A stretch of 64,000 bases of DNA, from positions 1,178,001 through 1,242,000 of the forward strand of contig NZ_CP047045.1 of assembly GCF_009792355.1 (NCBI RefSeq). Reading direction: 5' to 3'. Source of the stretch: Terricaulis silvestris (lineage in GTDB: Bacteria; Pseudomonadota; Alphaproteobacteria; Caulobacterales; Aquidulcibacteraceae). The notes under the pieces were generated by a model. That model saw only the letters and a program-made list of their open reading frames with translations, was not told the origin of the DNA and did no database searches. The position numbers and the translations under genes are program-made. Shown piece by piece: positions 51,095 through 60,250 of the stretch; the stretch's first letter is position 1, and each line of letters opens with the position of its first letter.

Positions 51095-51136
51095 CACGTC
51101 CTTGGGTCCTTAGTCGCGCCGTACCGCTATATATAG
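51095..51136 (-). promoter_or_regulatory. NrdR-box-like operator upstream of nrdA
   Basis: CTATATATAG at 51127-51136 matches the 10-base core of the NrdR box. A weaker copy, CACGTCCTTG at 51095-51104, has its centre exactly 32 bases away, the usual distance between paired NrdR boxes. The pair lies 58-99 bases upstream of the nrdA start. The TATA-rich box may double as a -10 region. A role in dNTP feedback through NrdR is inference from known nrd regulation. Confidence 0.5.
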
Positions 51137-51310
51137 TGATGCCACCCGTTAATGCAGGGTCAATGGGGGACAGCCTCAGCAGCGAATTTTCGAGTGTCGA
51201 ATCTGTGAACACAGAGGGTGTTGTAGGCCCAAAGGTTAATGCAATAGCGGTATCCAGATAGCGTAAAATGGACCCTTGCACCCCGCCGGAATCCGGCGTT
51301 TTTCAAGCGC

Positions 51311-52195
51311 ATGGCGGATCATTCGGGGCAAGGAAAAGCGGCGCTCGCGGCGTTAACGGGAGCCTCGCTGATCGGGCTCGCGCCGATCGCTATTCGCCTG
51401 TCCGAGGTCGGCCCGAACGCCACCAATCTCTGGCGATTCTTGTTCGCCCTGCCGATTCTGGCGGTCTGGGCGGGGATGAGCCGGCCGATTCCCAGCCAGC
51501 GGCAGACACTATGGCTGGTGTTGGGCGGGCTCTTGTTTGGGCTGGAGATCTCGCTCTGGGCAATTGCCCTGAACCTTACGACTGTCACAAACGCCACCTT
51601 GCTGGTGAACCTGACGCCGGTGTTTGCGGCGCTGTTCGGCTGGATCTGGCTCAAGGAGCGGTTGAGCACGCCCATCCTCGCTGGAGGGGCGGTGGCTTTG
51701 GCGGGAGCGGTCACCTTGGCCCTGGCGCGGGCGCAGACGGGCGGCGGTCCGGCGGAGGCGCCTGAGCATGGCTGGATCGGCGACTCGATCTCGCTCCTCG
51801 GTGCGCTCTTCTACGCGGGCTACCTGATGATCGTGCGCGCGCTGGGCAAGAACGTCAGCGTCGGCGCCGTCATGTTTTGGGCGACGTTGGCTGCGGCGTG
51901 TGTGGCGGCGGTCATCAGCTTTGCGATGGGCGAGACGACGCTGCCGCAAACCTGGGTTGGCTGGGCGATCGTGATCGGGCTTGGGTTGTTCGTGCAGGTC
52001 GGCGGGCAGGGATTGATTGCGTACGGCGTGGGTCGTTTGCCGATTGTTGTTTCCACCGTGCTGCTCTGGATGCAGCCGCTGGTCGCTGCCGCGCTTTCAT
52101 GGGCTCTGTTCGATGAAGCACTGAGCGCCGTTGCGTTATTTGGCGCAGCGCTTGTTCTGACCGGCATTTACGTGGTGCAGCGCAGCCGCCAATAG
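51311..52195 (+). CDS. EamA/DMT-superfamily transporter
   Basis: A 294-residue protein with ten membrane helices in two EamA repeats. It begins AALAALTGASLIGLAPIAIR and reads NLTTVTNATLLVNLTPVFAA and WIWLKERLSTPILAGGAVAL in the first repeat, and LIAYGVGRLPIVVSTVLLWM with FDEALSAVALFGAALVLTG in the second. DMT proteins export amino acids or small metabolites; the substrate is unknown. The ATG at 51311 has GGAATCC upstream. It abuts the convergent lepB gene with no gap. Confidence 0.9.
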   Translation: MADHSGQGKAALAALTGASLIGLAPIAIRLSEVGPNATNLWRFLFALPILAVWAGMSRPIPSQRQTLWLVLGGLLFGLEISLWAIALNLTTVTNATLLVNLTPVFAALFGWIWLKERLSTPILAGGAVALAGAVTLALARAQTGGGPAEAPEHGWIGDSISLLGALFYAGYLMIVRALGKNVSVGAVMFWATLAAACVAAVISFAMGETTLPQTWVGWAIVIGLGLFVQVGGQGLIAYGVGRLPIVVSTVLLWMQPLVAAALSWALFDEALSAVALFGAALVLTGIYVVQRSRQ

Positions 52196-52957
52196 TCAGT
52201 GATGCAGCGGCTGCATCCAGCGATCCATCGGGCATGACAGCGTCGGATTGCCGCTGCATGAGCGCGTTGCGTAGACGATTTCTGCGCGGCCGATAAGGTT
52301 CTCGACCGGCACCGAGCCCATGCCGTCCCAACGGCTGTCGAGCGAGTTGTCGCGATTGTCGCCCATGAAGAAGATATGGCCCGCCGGCACTACGAAGGGT
52401 CCGAACTCGTCGAGCGGTTCGTCCGGCGCCAGATCGTGGACGGAGTGCGTGTATCCGTTCGGCAGCGTTTCTTCGGAACGCCGCGCCCATTCGCGGCCTT
52501 GCTGGTAGCGTTCGCGCATCAGCAGCACAGGCTCCGTCGTCGCGGCTGCTTCGCCATTGATCCAGAGCGCGCCGCCGCGCACTTCGATGGTGTCGCCCGG
52601 CAAGCCTATGGCGCGCTTGATCATGACGATGCCGGTGCGCGGATGAATGAAGACGGCGACATCGCCGCGTCGCGGCAGGCGTTCGAGAAAGCGATGTTGA
52701 GAGCGAGGCAGCATGAAGCCGAGATTGAGCGGCAGCGAGAAGCGGCTGTAGCCGTAAGCGAACTTCGAGACGACGACGCGGTCGCCAACTTCGAGGTGCG
52801 GCACCATGCTTTCCGAGGGGATGCGATAGTTCGCGAACGCAACCGTCGTAAACGCCAGATAGGCCAGGAAGGCGCCCGCGATGGTTTTTGCCCATTCCAC
52901 GGCGTGCTCGCGCCATGTGGTCTTGCGCTCGGGCGTGTCTTCGTCGTCGGTCGTCAT
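52196..52957 (-). CDS. lepB: signal peptidase I
   Basis: A 253-residue leader peptidase with one N-terminal membrane helix (AGAFLAYLAFTTVAFANYRI). The catalytic Ser is in RIPSESMVPHLEVGDRVVVS, the Lys in VMIKRAIGLPGDTIEVRGG, and the signature GHIFFMGDNRDNSLDSRWDG follows. It cleaves signal peptides after export, of which this window has many. The length is normal. It may be one of several LepB copies in the genome. Confidence 0.95.
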   Translation of the reverse strand: MTTDDEDTPERKTTWREHAVEWAKTIAGAFLAYLAFTTVAFANYRIPSESMVPHLEVGDRVVVSKFAYGYSRFSLPLNLGFMLPRSQHRFLERLPRRGDVAVFIHPRTGIVMIKRAIGLPGDTIEVRGGALWINGEAAATTEPVLLMRERYQQGREWARRSEETLPNGYTHSVHDLAPDEPLDEFGPFVVPAGHIFFMGDNRDNSLDSRWDGMGSVPVENLIGRAEIVYATRSCSGNPTLSCPMDRWMQPLHH

Positions 52958-53029
52958 GGTCGTCCCCTGGCGGCGCAGGGTGGAGAGCGGCTAGTTTACC
53001 GTCAAGCGGGGCAACGCCGGGAGACTGCT

Positions 53030-53680
53030 TTGAGTAAGGTTGTCGCAGCTATCGCGGGTGGGCTGAAGGACGTGTTCTTCGGGCGGCTGACGCTGCTGGC
53101 GCTGCTGAACTTAGTGATCGCGGTGACGCTGACGGCGACGGCGGCGTGGGCGATTATTACGCATGCCGTGCCGCTCATTCCCAATGGCGGCGGTTGGGTG
53201 CGTTACGTGTCGCAGGGCGGCGAACTGCTGGCGAGCCTCGTCGTGGTGGTGTTGGCGATCGCGCTGTCGCCGGCGATTTCGATGATCGTCGGCGGGGTGC
53301 TGTTCTTCGACATCGCGGCCGACCGCGTGGAGAAGAAGATCGGCGCGCCGAAGGGCCGTATCGTGCCGGTGCATCAAGCGCTGTGGAATAACGTGCGCAT
53401 CGCGTTGCCGGCTTTGGTGCTGAACCTGATCGCGATTCCGCTCTATTTCATACCGGTGGTGAACGCGATCGTGTTCTGGTCGCTCAATGGATTTCTGATG
53501 GGGCGGGAGTACGCGACAGTCGTTGCCGCAAGGCACATGAGCTATGCGGATGCGGTGAAGCTGCGCAAGCGCAACGGCGCAGCGGTGTTTCTAGTTGGAC
53601 TCGCGTGTTCGTTCATTCCGTTCTTCGCGCCACTCGTTGGCGCAAGCGCTATGACGCGGCTGGTGCAATCGCTTCGTTAG
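53030..53680 (+). CDS. EI24/CysZ-like membrane protein
   Basis: A 216-residue protein with four to five membrane segments and the EI24-type pattern: GGLKDVFFGRLTLLALLNLV, LAIALSPAISMIVGGVLFFD, LVLNLIAIPLYFIPVVNAIV and LNGFLMGREYATVVAARHMS. CysZ members are sulfate permeases, but many EI24 proteins are uncharacterised. A TTG start at 53030 with GGGAG six bases upstream fits; no ATG lies nearby. The stop overlaps the convergent mutase gene by four bases. Confidence 0.78.
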   Translation: MSKVVAAIAGGLKDVFFGRLTLLALLNLVIAVTLTATAAWAIITHAVPLIPNGGGWVRYVSQGGELLASLVVVVLAIALSPAISMIVGGVLFFDIAADRVEKKIGAPKGRIVPVHQALWNNVRIALPALVLNLIAIPLYFIPVVNAIVFWSLNGFLMGREYATVVAARHMSYADAVKLRKRNGAAVFLVGLACSFIPFFAPLVGASAMTRLVQSLR

Positions 53681-55644
53681 TTCGCGCGCTCCACCAGTTT
53701 CACGACGTCGCTCATGATGCCCGTGATCTTGAAGTCCTTCGGCGTGTAAACGCCGGCGACGCCCATTTGTTTGAGGGCGAGCGCATCGGCGGGCGGGATG
53801 ATGCCGCCGACGACGAGGGGGACGTTGTCTAGGCCCTCGGCGCGCATGAGGCGCACGACTTCTTGCACCAGATCGACGTGGCTGCCGGAGAGGATGGAGA
53901 GGCCGACGGCGTGCGCCTTCTTCTCCTTCGCGGCGGCGACGATCTCGGCAGGCGTGAGCCGGATGCCTTCGTAGATCGCGTCCATGCCGACGGCGCGGGC
54001 GCGGGCGGCGATTTGTTCGGCGCCGTTGGAGTGGCCGTCGAGGCCGGGTTTGCCGACGAGAAAGGTGAGTTGGCGGCCGAGTTTTTCGCTGAGCGCGGCG
54101 ACGTCGCGCTTTACGGCCTCGGTATCTTCGCCGCTGGTTTCGATGACGAGTGCGACGCCGGTGGGGCCGCGGTACTCGCCGTAGACTTTGCGCAGTGTGG
54201 CGGCCCATTCGCCGGTGGTGACGCCGGCTTTGGCGGCGGCGAGACTGGCGGGCATGATGTTTTTGTCGGCGCGGGCATCGGCTTCGAGTGAGGCGAGAGC
54301 CGTTTCAGCTGCGTTATTGGCCCGCGCCGCGCGCCAGGCTTTGAGGCGCGCGATCTGTTCGGCTTCGACGCTGAGATCGACAGTGTGAATGTTCTTTTCG
54401 CCGGCTTCGAACGGCGAGGGTTCGCCTTCGGTGAAAGCGTTCACGCCGATGATCTTCTGCGCGCCGCTTTCGATTTGCTCGATGCGGCGGCGGTTGGAGT
54501 CGACGAGCGCGGCTTTGAGGTAGTCAAGCGCGGCCGCTGCGCCGCCCATGGCTTCGATGTTGGCGAGTTCGGCGCGGGCGCCGATGGCGAGGTCGCGGAC
54601 CTTGGCCTCGATGACTTTGGAGCCTTCGAAGATGTCTTCGTATTCTAGCAAGTCAGTCTCGTAGGCGAGCACTTGCTGCATGCGCAGCGACCATTGCTGA
54701 TCCCAGGGCCGCGGCAGGCCGAGTGCTTCGTTCCATGCTGGCAGTTGCACAGCGCGGGCGCGAGCGTCTTTGGAGAGCGTGACGGCGAGGGTTTCGAGCA
54801 GGATGCGGTAGACGTTGTTTTCCGCTTGCTGCTCTGTGAGGCCAAGTGAGTTGACCTGCACGCCGTATCGGAAGCGGCGCGCTTTTTCGTCGGTGACGCC
54901 ATAACGGTCGCGGCCGATCTCGTCCCACAGCAGCGTGAACGCGCGCATCTTGCAGGTCTCGGTGATGAAGCGGAGGCCTGCGTTCACGAAGAAGGAGATG
55001 CGGGAGAACACGTCGGCGAAGCGCTCGGGCGCAATCTCGCCACGCGCTTTGACTTCGTCGAGCACGGCGATGGCGGCGGCAAGCGCGAAGGCGAGTTCTT
55101 GCTCTGGCGTGGCGCCAGCTTCTTGCAAATGGTAGCTGCAGACGTTCATCGGATTCCATTTTGGAATCGTCGAGAGGCTCCAGGCGATGGTGTCGGCGGT
55201 GAGTTTCAAGCTCGGCGCCGGTGGGAAGATGTAGGTGCCGCGTGAGAGATATTCTTTGAGGATGTCGTTCTGCGTGGTGCCGGTGAGCTTGGCCGGATCG
55301 GCGCCTTGCTCTTCGGCGAGCGCGACATAGAGCGCTAGCAGCCAGGCGGCGGGCGCGTTGATCGTCATCGAGGTGTTCATCTGCTCGAGCGGGATGCCGT
55401 CGAGCAGTGCGCGCATGTCGCCGAGGTGGCCGACCGGCACGCCGACTTTGCCAACTTCGCCGCGCGCGAGGATGTGGTCGCTGTCGTAGCCGGTCTGGGT
55501 GGGGAGATCGAAGGCGACGGAAAGCCCGGTTTGGCCACGGGCCAAGTTCACCCGGTAAAGCTTGTTCGACTCCGCCGGCGTGGAGTGGCCGGCGTAGGTG
55601 CGGAAGATCCAGGGCGGGTCCGGGGGGTGCTGGAAGCGAGTCAT
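53677..55644 (-). CDS. ecm: MeaA-type acyl-CoA mutase, probable ethylmalonyl-CoA mutase
   Basis: A 655-residue B12-dependent mutase of the MeaA type, the ethylmalonyl-CoA mutase of C2 assimilation. The substrate domain reads PWIFRTYAGHSTPAESNKLY, GLSVAFDLPTQTGYDSDH and NTSMTINAPAAWLLALYVAL, and the B12 domain carries LVGKPGLDGHSNGAEQIAAR, with the DxHxxG base-off motif, and VPLVVGGIIPPADALALKQM. The start is taken at 55644 (MTRFQHPPDPPWIF). A single chain with both domains excludes two-subunit mutases. The partner enzyme Ccr lies 1.5 kb away on the other strand, and the B12-modifying enzyme is in the window at 38.3 kb. Confidence 0.9.
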   Translation of the reverse strand: MTRFQHPPDPPWIFRTYAGHSTPAESNKLYRVNLARGQTGLSVAFDLPTQTGYDSDHILARGEVGKVGVPVGHLGDMRALLDGIPLEQMNTSMTINAPAAWLLALYVALAEEQGADPAKLTGTTQNDILKEYLSRGTYIFPPAPSLKLTADTIAWSLSTIPKWNPMNVCSYHLQEAGATPEQELAFALAAAIAVLDEVKARGEIAPERFADVFSRISFFVNAGLRFITETCKMRAFTLLWDEIGRDRYGVTDEKARRFRYGVQVNSLGLTEQQAENNVYRILLETLAVTLSKDARARAVQLPAWNEALGLPRPWDQQWSLRMQQVLAYETDLLEYEDIFEGSKVIEAKVRDLAIGARAELANIEAMGGAAAALDYLKAALVDSNRRRIEQIESGAQKIIGVNAFTEGEPSPFEAGEKNIHTVDLSVEAEQIARLKAWRAARANNAAETALASLEADARADKNIMPASLAAAKAGVTTGEWAATLRKVYGEYRGPTGVALVIETSGEDTEAVKRDVAALSEKLGRQLTFLVGKPGLDGHSNGAEQIAARARAVGMDAIYEGIRLTPAEIVAAAKEKKAHAVGLSILSGSHVDLVQEVVRLMRAEGLDNVPLVVGGIIPPADALALKQMGVAGVYTPKDFKITGIMSDVVKLVERAN

Positions 55645-55801
55645 GGCGCGCCTGTGATCATGGAGCGGGCATTGTTGCCGTGCAACAGAGGGCGCGCGGC
55701 GCGCGATTGCGCCTGCCTTGCCGACACCACGCAAAAAGCACCGGCCGCGATTGCAGCGATTGCGCGCGCTTCCTAGCGTCGGCGCTGCCTGAGGGAATCG
55801 C

Positions 55802-57109
55802 ATGGTTTATTCGCTCGAAAACGCGCGCAGCTTGATCGCGGTCGTTTTGATCATTGCGATTTGCTGGCTGTTGTCGGAGCGGAAGCGGCGCTTTCCGTTC
55901 ATGCTCGCGATCGGCGCGCTGGCGGCGCAGGCGGGGCTGGTGCTGGCGCTGTTCGCCATCCCCAACTCACAGGCGATGCTGAGCGGCATGACTGCGGTCG
56001 TCGATGCGCTGGCCGATAGCAGCGATCGCGGGGCGCAGTTCGTGTTTGGGCATTTGAGCGGCGGCCTTGCGCCCTTCGCCATGCAGCCTGATGGCGCCGT
56101 GTTGCCGTTCATTTTCGGCTTTCGCGTGCTGCCGTTGATCCTGGTGATCTCCGCGCTCTCGGCGCTGCTGTGGCATTGGCGCATCCTGGAATGGGTGACG
56201 CGGTTCTTTGGCTTTCTGTTCGAGAAGACGATGGGCCTTGGCGGCGCCTCCGCGCTTGCAGTGGCGGCCAATATTTTCATGGGCATGGTCGAAAGCCCGA
56301 TCGTCATTCGCGGCTATCTCGACAAGCTGTCGCGCTCCGAGCTGTTCTTGATGATGGTGGTGGGGCTGGCGACGGTCGCGGGCTCGACGATGGTGGCGTA
56401 CGCCGTGATCCTCGCGCCGGTGCTGCCGAATGCGGCGGGCCATGTGCTGGCGGCGTCTATTATCTCGGCGCCGGCGGGTATTTTGCTCGCGCGCATCATG
56501 ATTCCTGAAGCGCCGGACGCCGCGCCGCCGGACTATGACGTCACGCTGAAATACGAGAGCTCGAAGGACGCCATCACCAAGGGCGTTCAGGACGGCGTCA
56601 TGGTCGCGGTCAACGTCGCGGCGTTTCTGATCGTGTTCGTGGCTTTCGTTTGGATCGCTAACCATCTGCTCGCATCGGGACAGGCGGGCGCGGTGCAACT
56701 GGGCTTGGTTTCGCCAAGCGCGAGCGTCGTCACGCTTCAGAGCATTTTCGGTTACGTCTTTGCGCCGGTCGCCTGGATCATCGGCGTGCCGTGGAATGAA
56801 GCGCTGGCCGCGGGCAACATCCTCGGCACTAAGCTTTTCCTCACCGAGTTCATCGCCTTCATCGATCTCGGCGCCATTCCCGCCGACGCGATGACCGACC
56901 GCACGCGCATGATCCTGACCTACGCCATCTGCGGTTTCGCCAACGTCGCCTCCGTCGGCATCATGACCGGCGGCATGACCGTGTTGATGCCGGCGCGGCG
57001 GAGCGAAATCCTTGGGCTCGCGTGGAAGGCGTTGCTGCCTGGGTTCATGGCGACACTGATGACAGCCGCGATTGTCGCAGCGTTTCCGGCGGACTTGTTC
57101 GGGCGTTGA
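55802..57109 (+). CDS. concentrative nucleoside transporter family protein
   Basis: A 435-residue multi-pass protein of the CNT/NupC family, with Na+ or H+ symport of nucleosides. It has FVFGHLSGGLAPFAMQPDG, GGASALAVAANIFMGMVESP, GSTMVAYAVILAPVLPNAAG and ITKGVQDGVMVAVNVAAFLI, and in the C-terminal half NILGTKLFLTEFIAFIDLGA and CGFANVASVGIMTGGMTVL. Length and order are normal. It lies between ecm and ccr, although a nucleoside transporter has no clear link to C2 metabolism. Confidence 0.88.
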   Translation: MVYSLENARSLIAVVLIIAICWLLSERKRRFPFMLAIGALAAQAGLVLALFAIPNSQAMLSGMTAVVDALADSSDRGAQFVFGHLSGGLAPFAMQPDGAVLPFIFGFRVLPLILVISALSALLWHWRILEWVTRFFGFLFEKTMGLGGASALAVAANIFMGMVESPIVIRGYLDKLSRSELFLMMVVGLATVAGSTMVAYAVILAPVLPNAAGHVLAASIISAPAGILLARIMIPEAPDAAPPDYDVTLKYESSKDAITKGVQDGVMVAVNVAAFLIVFVAFVWIANHLLASGQAGAVQLGLVSPSASVVTLQSIFGYVFAPVAWIIGVPWNEALAAGNILGTKLFLTEFIAFIDLGAIPADAMTDRTRMILTYAICGFANVASVGIMTGGMTVLMPARRSEILGLAWKALLPGFMATLMTAAIVAAFPADLFGR

Positions 57110-57160
57110 CGCTCCGACCAATGTCGGCCCATTGTGCGCCGCAGCAAATTCGAGAGACTC

Positions 57161-58432
57161 ATGGCCCAGGCGAACCTGAAAGCGGTGAAGGACATCTACG
57201 ACGTAGGGGAAATCCCGCCCCAGTTTCACGTCCCGGAAAAGATGTGGGCGTGGGCGATCCGCAAGGAGCGGCACGGCCGCCCGCTGACGGCGATGCAGCT
57301 GGAGCAGGTGCCGACGCCGCAGATCGGCGAGGACGAGGCGCTGGTGCTCGTGATGGCGGCGGGCGTGAACTACAACGGCGTGTGGGCGGCGCTGGGCGAG
57401 CCGATGAGCGTGCTCGATGTGCACAAGCAGCCCTATCACGTCGCGGGCTCTGATGCGGCGGGCATCGTGTGGGCGGTTGGCTCGAAGGTGAAGCGCTGGA
57501 AGCCGGGCGACGAAGTTGTCATCCACTGCAACCAGGACGATGGCGACGACGAGGAGTGCAATGGCGGCGATCCGATGTTTTCGCCAAGCCAGCGCATCTG
57601 GGGTTACGAAACGACGGACGGTTCGTTCGCGCAGTTCTGCAAAGTGCAGGCGCGCCAGATGATGGCGCGGCCGAAGCACCTCACCTGGGAAGAGAGCGCT
57701 TGCTACACGCTGACGCTGGCCACGGCGTACCGGATGCTGTTCGGCTGGCGGCCGAACGTGCTGCGGCCGGGTCAGAACGTGCTGGTGTGGGGCGCATCGG
57801 GCGGGCTTGGCGTGTTCGCGGTTCAGCTTTGCGCCGTGAGCGGGGCGCACGCGATCGGTGTTGTTTCTAGCGATGACAAGAAAGACTACGTGCTCTCGAT
57901 GGGCGCGAAGGCGGTGATCAACCGCAATGACTTTAACTGCTGGGGTCAGCTGCCGAAGGTGAACGGGCCCGAGTTCGGCGACTACATGAAAGAGAGCCGC
58001 AAGTTCGGCAAAGCGATCTGGGAAATTACCGGCGGCAAGGATGTCGATATCGTGTTCGAACATCCGGGCGAGGCGACGTTCCCGGTTTCGGTGCTGGTGT
58101 GTAAGCGCGGCGGCATGGTCGTGATCTGCGCCGGTACGACGGGCTACAATCTCACCATGGACGCGCGTTTTCTCTGGATGCGGCAAAAGCGCGTCCAGGG
58201 CTCACACTTCGCGCACCTATATCATGCGAGCCAAGCCAATCAGCTGGTGATTGACCGCCGGATCGATCCGGCGATGTCGGAAGTGTTTCCGTGGGACAAG
58301 ATCCCGGACGCGCACGAAAAGATGCTCGATAACAAGCACGCGCCTGGCAACATGGCGGTGCTGGTGAGCGCGCAGCGCAGCGGGCTGCGGACGGTCGAAG
58401 ATGTCGTGGAGCTTAGCGGTTCGCGCGGCTGA
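57161..58432 (+). CDS. ccr: crotonyl-CoA carboxylase/reductase
   Basis: A 423-residue member of the MDR superfamily that carboxylates and reduces crotonyl-CoA to ethylmalonyl-CoA with NADPH. The N terminus is VKDIYDVGEIPPQFHVPEKM, with MAAGVNYNGVWAALGEPM carrying the Asn of the CO2 site. The distinctive loop HCNQDDGDDEECNGGDPMFS is typical of Ccr, as are WGYETTDGSFAQFCKVQARQ and NVLVWGASGGLGVFAVQLCA in the cofactor domain, and KRVQGSHFAHLYHASQANQL. The ATG at 57161 is preferred to one at 57134. Ccr defines the ethylmalonyl-CoA pathway. Confidence 0.95.
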   Translation: MAQANLKAVKDIYDVGEIPPQFHVPEKMWAWAIRKERHGRPLTAMQLEQVPTPQIGEDEALVLVMAAGVNYNGVWAALGEPMSVLDVHKQPYHVAGSDAAGIVWAVGSKVKRWKPGDEVVIHCNQDDGDDEECNGGDPMFSPSQRIWGYETTDGSFAQFCKVQARQMMARPKHLTWEESACYTLTLATAYRMLFGWRPNVLRPGQNVLVWGASGGLGVFAVQLCAVSGAHAIGVVSSDDKKDYVLSMGAKAVINRNDFNCWGQLPKVNGPEFGDYMKESRKFGKAIWEITGGKDVDIVFEHPGEATFPVSVLVCKRGGMVVICAGTTGYNLTMDARFLWMRQKRVQGSHFAHLYHASQANQLVIDRRIDPAMSEVFPWDKIPDAHEKMLDNKHAPGNMAVLVSAQRSGLRTVEDVVELSGSRG

Positions 58433-58480
58433 TCACGATCCGCCGCCGCCGACATCGGCAGCGGCGGAGTCATCTTCGAC

Positions 58481-58774
58481 CTAAGGCGTTGTGGTCGTGG
58501 CGGCGGTGACGCCGCTATCGGTGATCGTGATCGACGTGGTGGCGCCGTTTTGCGTGCCGGTGGCGGTCCATGTGCCATCGGCGTTCTGCATCAGGCCCGT
58601 GATGGCGGTGTAGCCTGCGCCTTCGGCGCGCGTGCGCGCGTCGGCTTCCGTAAGCACGACTACCGTCGGCGCTGGGGCTTCGACTGTAGCCGGTTCGGCG
58701 GGCGCTTCGACGGTCGTGGTCTGGCCGCAGGCGGCGAGTGCTGCGACGGCGGCGATGGTGAGTAGAGTACGCAT
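58481..58774 (-). CDS. small lipoprotein with PepSY-like domain
   Basis: A 97-residue lipoprotein (MRTLLTIAAVAALAACGQTT) with a short Thr/Ala/Pro linker and a C-terminal domain resembling PepSY: LTEADARTRAEGAGYTAITG, MQNADGTWTATGTQNGATTS and SITITDSGV. PepSY domains inhibit or regulate peptidases and bind metals in some contexts. GGGAGAGG is a good Shine-Dalgarno upstream. It is convergent with ccr. Confidence 0.72.
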   Translation of the reverse strand: MRTLLTIAAVAALAACGQTTTVEAPAEPATVEAPAPTVVVLTEADARTRAEGAGYTAITGLMQNADGTWTATGTQNGATTSITITDSGVTAATTTTP

Positions 58775-58874
58775 GGGGCCTCTCCCTTGGGTTGGAAGCC
58801 GGTAAACGGATCGCGGCGCGCCCTGTTCCGCGCGGTGAGCTATGCATTCGCGAATCGGGAACCGCCGCTTTTGC

Positions 58875-59318
58875 CTAGTTCGGCTTTTCCGCGCCTTGCA
58901 TCACCGTGATGCGGAATTTCCAGGCGCCGTCGCCTTCGCGAGTCAGCGTGTAGGTTGAGGTTTCTGCGCCGCGCTCCATGCCTTGCACGTCGAGGTAGGG
59001 CCAGCGGACGCGGACCATGACGAGGTGATCGTTGATCTCGTCCAGACGGACGATCTGTGGCCTGGTGTCAGTGATGCCGAGTTCGTTGTACTGATCTTTC
59101 GCGCCTGCGAAGAAGGCTTCGACTTCTTCGCGCGAGTTGACCGCGCGGGCCATGCCGTCGCCGAGCACGAAAGCGGGCGTCTCCCACATGTCTGCTATCG
59201 CAGCGCCGTCGCCGGCGGTGAGTGCTTTGCCGAAGCGATCGAGGAAATTTTGCACGCCGAGATCGTCATCGGGCTGCGCCTGAGGCAGCATGCTTTCCAA
59301 GTGCGGTTCGCGCGCCAT
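58875..59318 (-). CDS. NTF2-like (SnoaL/DUF4440-type) protein
   Basis: A 147-residue protein with the NTF2-like alpha+beta fold: FLDRFGKALTAGDGAAIADM, WETPAFVLGDGMARAVNSRE, EVEAFFAGAKDQYNELGITD and YTLTREGDGAWKFRITVMQG. These folds act as lyases, isomerases or binding domains; no catalytic set is evident. The ATG at 59318 has GGAG upstream. No signal peptide. Confidence 0.75.
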   Translation of the reverse strand: MAREPHLESMLPQAQPDDDLGVQNFLDRFGKALTAGDGAAIADMWETPAFVLGDGMARAVNSREEVEAFFAGAKDQYNELGITDTRPQIVRLDEINDHLVMVRVRWPYLDVQGMERGAETSTYTLTREGDGAWKFRITVMQGAEKPN

Positions 59319-59494
59319 GAAGGGTCTCCAGGAGGTTCAGAAGGCAAACTCAGGCGATGGCGACGCGTTCCGCCCCTGACGGGATGCTCGCGGGGCGAAG
59401 GCTCGCGTGGTTCGGGAGTCTGGCGCGTTAAAGTTGAACGCGCGCCTTCGCGCGCGTAGCGTTGTGTTCCGTTCGGCGAGAGGGACGCCGCGTC

Positions 59495-60247
59495 GTGCAC
59501 GCGACAGACACCGTAGCGCTTCATGAAACGCCCGCCGGACGACGCGCCGGCGTGCTGCGCTGGTTTTTTGTCATTCTCGCGGTGTGGTGCATGGCGTTGG
59601 CGCTGTCCGGTTTCGGACCGAGCTTTGTCCAGTATCTATCCGGCCGATCGCCATTTCCGCCGATCATCCATTTCCACGGCGCGATCATGATGGCCTGGCT
59701 CGTCACCTACGCGACGCAGGCCACCTTCGCCGCGCGCACCGATCTGCGCATGCACAAGAAGGTGGGCCAGCTCGCGATCGGCGTCGCCGGCGCGGTGTGG
59801 CTGGCGATGGTGGCCGTCACAATCGTGACGTTGAAGCGGCTCGACCCGACAGTCTATCAATTCCTGGTGCCGCCGCTCTTGGTGCAGGTGGGCGCGATCG
59901 TGATGTTTCCGCTCTTTGTCAGCTGGGCCTATCTCGGGCGCCGGAACGCCGGCTGGCACAAGCGCATGATGACGTTTGCAACGTTCACGCTGGTGCAGGC
60001 CGCGCTCGATCGCATGGACCTGCTGCCGAACCAAGTCTCGCACGGCTTCCTCGATAGCGCGCTCAGGCTCTACGTGCTTCTGATCCTGCCGCTGATCGTG
60101 TTCGACTTTGCGACGCAGCGACGGCTGCACCCGGCCACATTGATGGGTGGGTTCATGGTCGTCGCCATGCATGCCATCATCGCCGCTTTGGTGACCCATC
60201 CAGCCTGGAGTGTAGTGGCCAACGCGTTCTGGAACTGGCTAAGATGA
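59495..60247 (+). CDS. seven-helix membrane protein with an HFHG motif
   Basis: A 250-residue membrane protein with seven hydrophobic segments. It begins with a cytoplasmic tail and then VLRWFFVILAVWCMALALSG, IIHFHGAIMMAWLVTYATQA with a His pair inside the second helix, LAIGVAGAVWLAMVAVTIVT and HKRMMTFATFTLVQAALDRM. The HFHGA-x-x-x-x-W pattern recurs in uncharacterised membrane proteins and could bind haem or metal, but this is not shown. GTG start. It is followed three bases later by the racemase gene. Confidence 0.7.
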   Translation: MHATDTVALHETPAGRRAGVLRWFFVILAVWCMALALSGFGPSFVQYLSGRSPFPPIIHFHGAIMMAWLVTYATQATFAARTDLRMHKKVGQLAIGVAGAVWLAMVAVTIVTLKRLDPTVYQFLVPPLLVQVGAIVMFPLFVSWAYLGRRNAGWHKRMMTFATFTLVQAALDRMDLLPNQVSHGFLDSALRLYVLLILPLIVFDFATQRRLHPATLMGGFMVVAMHAIIAALVTHPAWSVVANAFWNWLR

Positions 60248-60250
60248 GCC

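Noticed and set aside
55967-58186. 739-codon open frame on the minus strand across the CNT transporter and ccr
   Set aside because: Spans two recognisable plus-strand genes and has no conserved motif; Arg/His/Asp-rich antisense artefact.
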